A stretch of 6,409 bases of DNA from contig DBLF01000002.1 of NCBI GenBank assembly GCA_002297965.1, positions 65,778-72,186 on the forward strand, read 5' to 3'. The notes under the pieces are model-generated. The model had not been told where the DNA came from and did no database searches. It saw only the letters and a program-made list of their open reading frames with translations. The stretch comes from Candidatus Segatella papionis (GTDB taxonomy: Bacteria > Bacteroidota > Bacteroidia > Bacteroidales > Bacteroidaceae). The position numbers and the translations under genes are program-made. Of this stretch, positions 6,256 through 6,409 are shown piece after piece (the first letter of the stretch is position 1; every line of letters begins with the position of its first letter).

Positions 6256-6409
6256 ATGACACAGACACTACATATCGCTATCATAGGCGGGGGTGCAGCA
6301 GGATTTTTTGCAGCCATTGCAGCCAAGCGCAAGCAACCTCACGCCGACATCACCATCTTCGAGAAGAACTCGAAGGTACTTGCCAAGGTGGAAATCACAG
6401 GAGGAGGAA
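6256..6409 (+). CDS. HI0933/YhiN-like (BaiN/RdsA-type) FAD-dependent oxidoreductase, N-terminus (partial)
   Basis: The open frame from ATG 6256 runs past the window end and gives 51 residues. It opens with a Rossmann dinucleotide-binding motif, IAIIGGGAAGFFAAIAA (residues 7-23), followed by the acidic end of the second strand, ITIFEKN (33-39), where Glu37 would contact the FAD ribose. KVLAKVEITGGG (40-51) then matches the start of the diagnostic K(V/L)L.K...(S/T)GGGRCN motif of the HI0933-like flavoprotein family, cut by the window edge. Such proteins are cytoplasmic, roughly 400-residue flavoproteins whose physiological substrate is mostly unknown; members have been linked to bile-acid or reductive metabolism. 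The start is supported by the promoter immediately upstream. Confidence 0.85.
   Translation, partial: MTQTLHIAIIGGGAAGFFAAIAAKRKQPHADITIFEKNSKVLAKVEITGGG

Overview
The window looks like chromosomal DNA from a Bacteroidota species, most likely Prevotella/Segatella or a close relative. The evidence is indirect. Three intergenic regions carry close matches to the Bacteroidota -7 promoter box TAnnTTTG, and a fourth has a one-mismatch version. The leaders before start codons are short and A-rich with no clear Shine-Dalgarno sequence. The outer-membrane protein has a signal peptide ending in SAQ, and the protein families present are typical of the phylum. No tRNA, rRNA, CRISPR array, insertion sequence or phage gene was seen.

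Layout, left to right: (1) 1-84, the last 27 codons of an unidentified + strand gene, probably a membrane protein. (2) 246-1616 (+), a complete MATE-family multidrug/cation antiporter behind its own promoter. (3) 1620-1660, a perfect 16-bp hairpin that can terminate transcription from both sides of a convergent gene pair. (4) 1661-2350 and 2426-3829 (both -), an OmpR-family response regulator and its sensor histidine kinase, transcribed kinase first. (5) 3830-4036, a 207-bp divergent control region with a kinase promoter, a direct repeat that could be the regulator's operator, and a weaker promoter for the outer-membrane gene. (6) 4037-6154 (+), a TonB-dependent-receptor-like outer-membrane beta-barrel protein of the short form, with a plug but no N-terminal carboxypeptidase-like domain. 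(7) 6172-6230, a strong terminator hairpin whose 3' arm also holds the -33 box of the next promoter. (8) 6256 to the window end (+), the N-terminus of an HI0933/YhiN-like (BaiN/RdsA-type) FAD-dependent oxidoreductase.

The most coherent unit is the kinase, regulator and outer-membrane barrel, at about 1661-6154. The inferred circuit is that a periplasmic cue sensed by the kinase phosphorylates the regulator, which binds the GTAATG direct repeat between the divergent genes and controls the barrel gene, possibly with autoregulation. The cue and the barrel's cargo cannot be read from the sequence. The MATE and oxidoreductase genes are insulated by terminators and look like independent units. I see nothing that demands a wholly new type of system. 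The points most worth following are the putative operator, the kinase H-box variant, the kinase start site and the terminator/promoter overlap.
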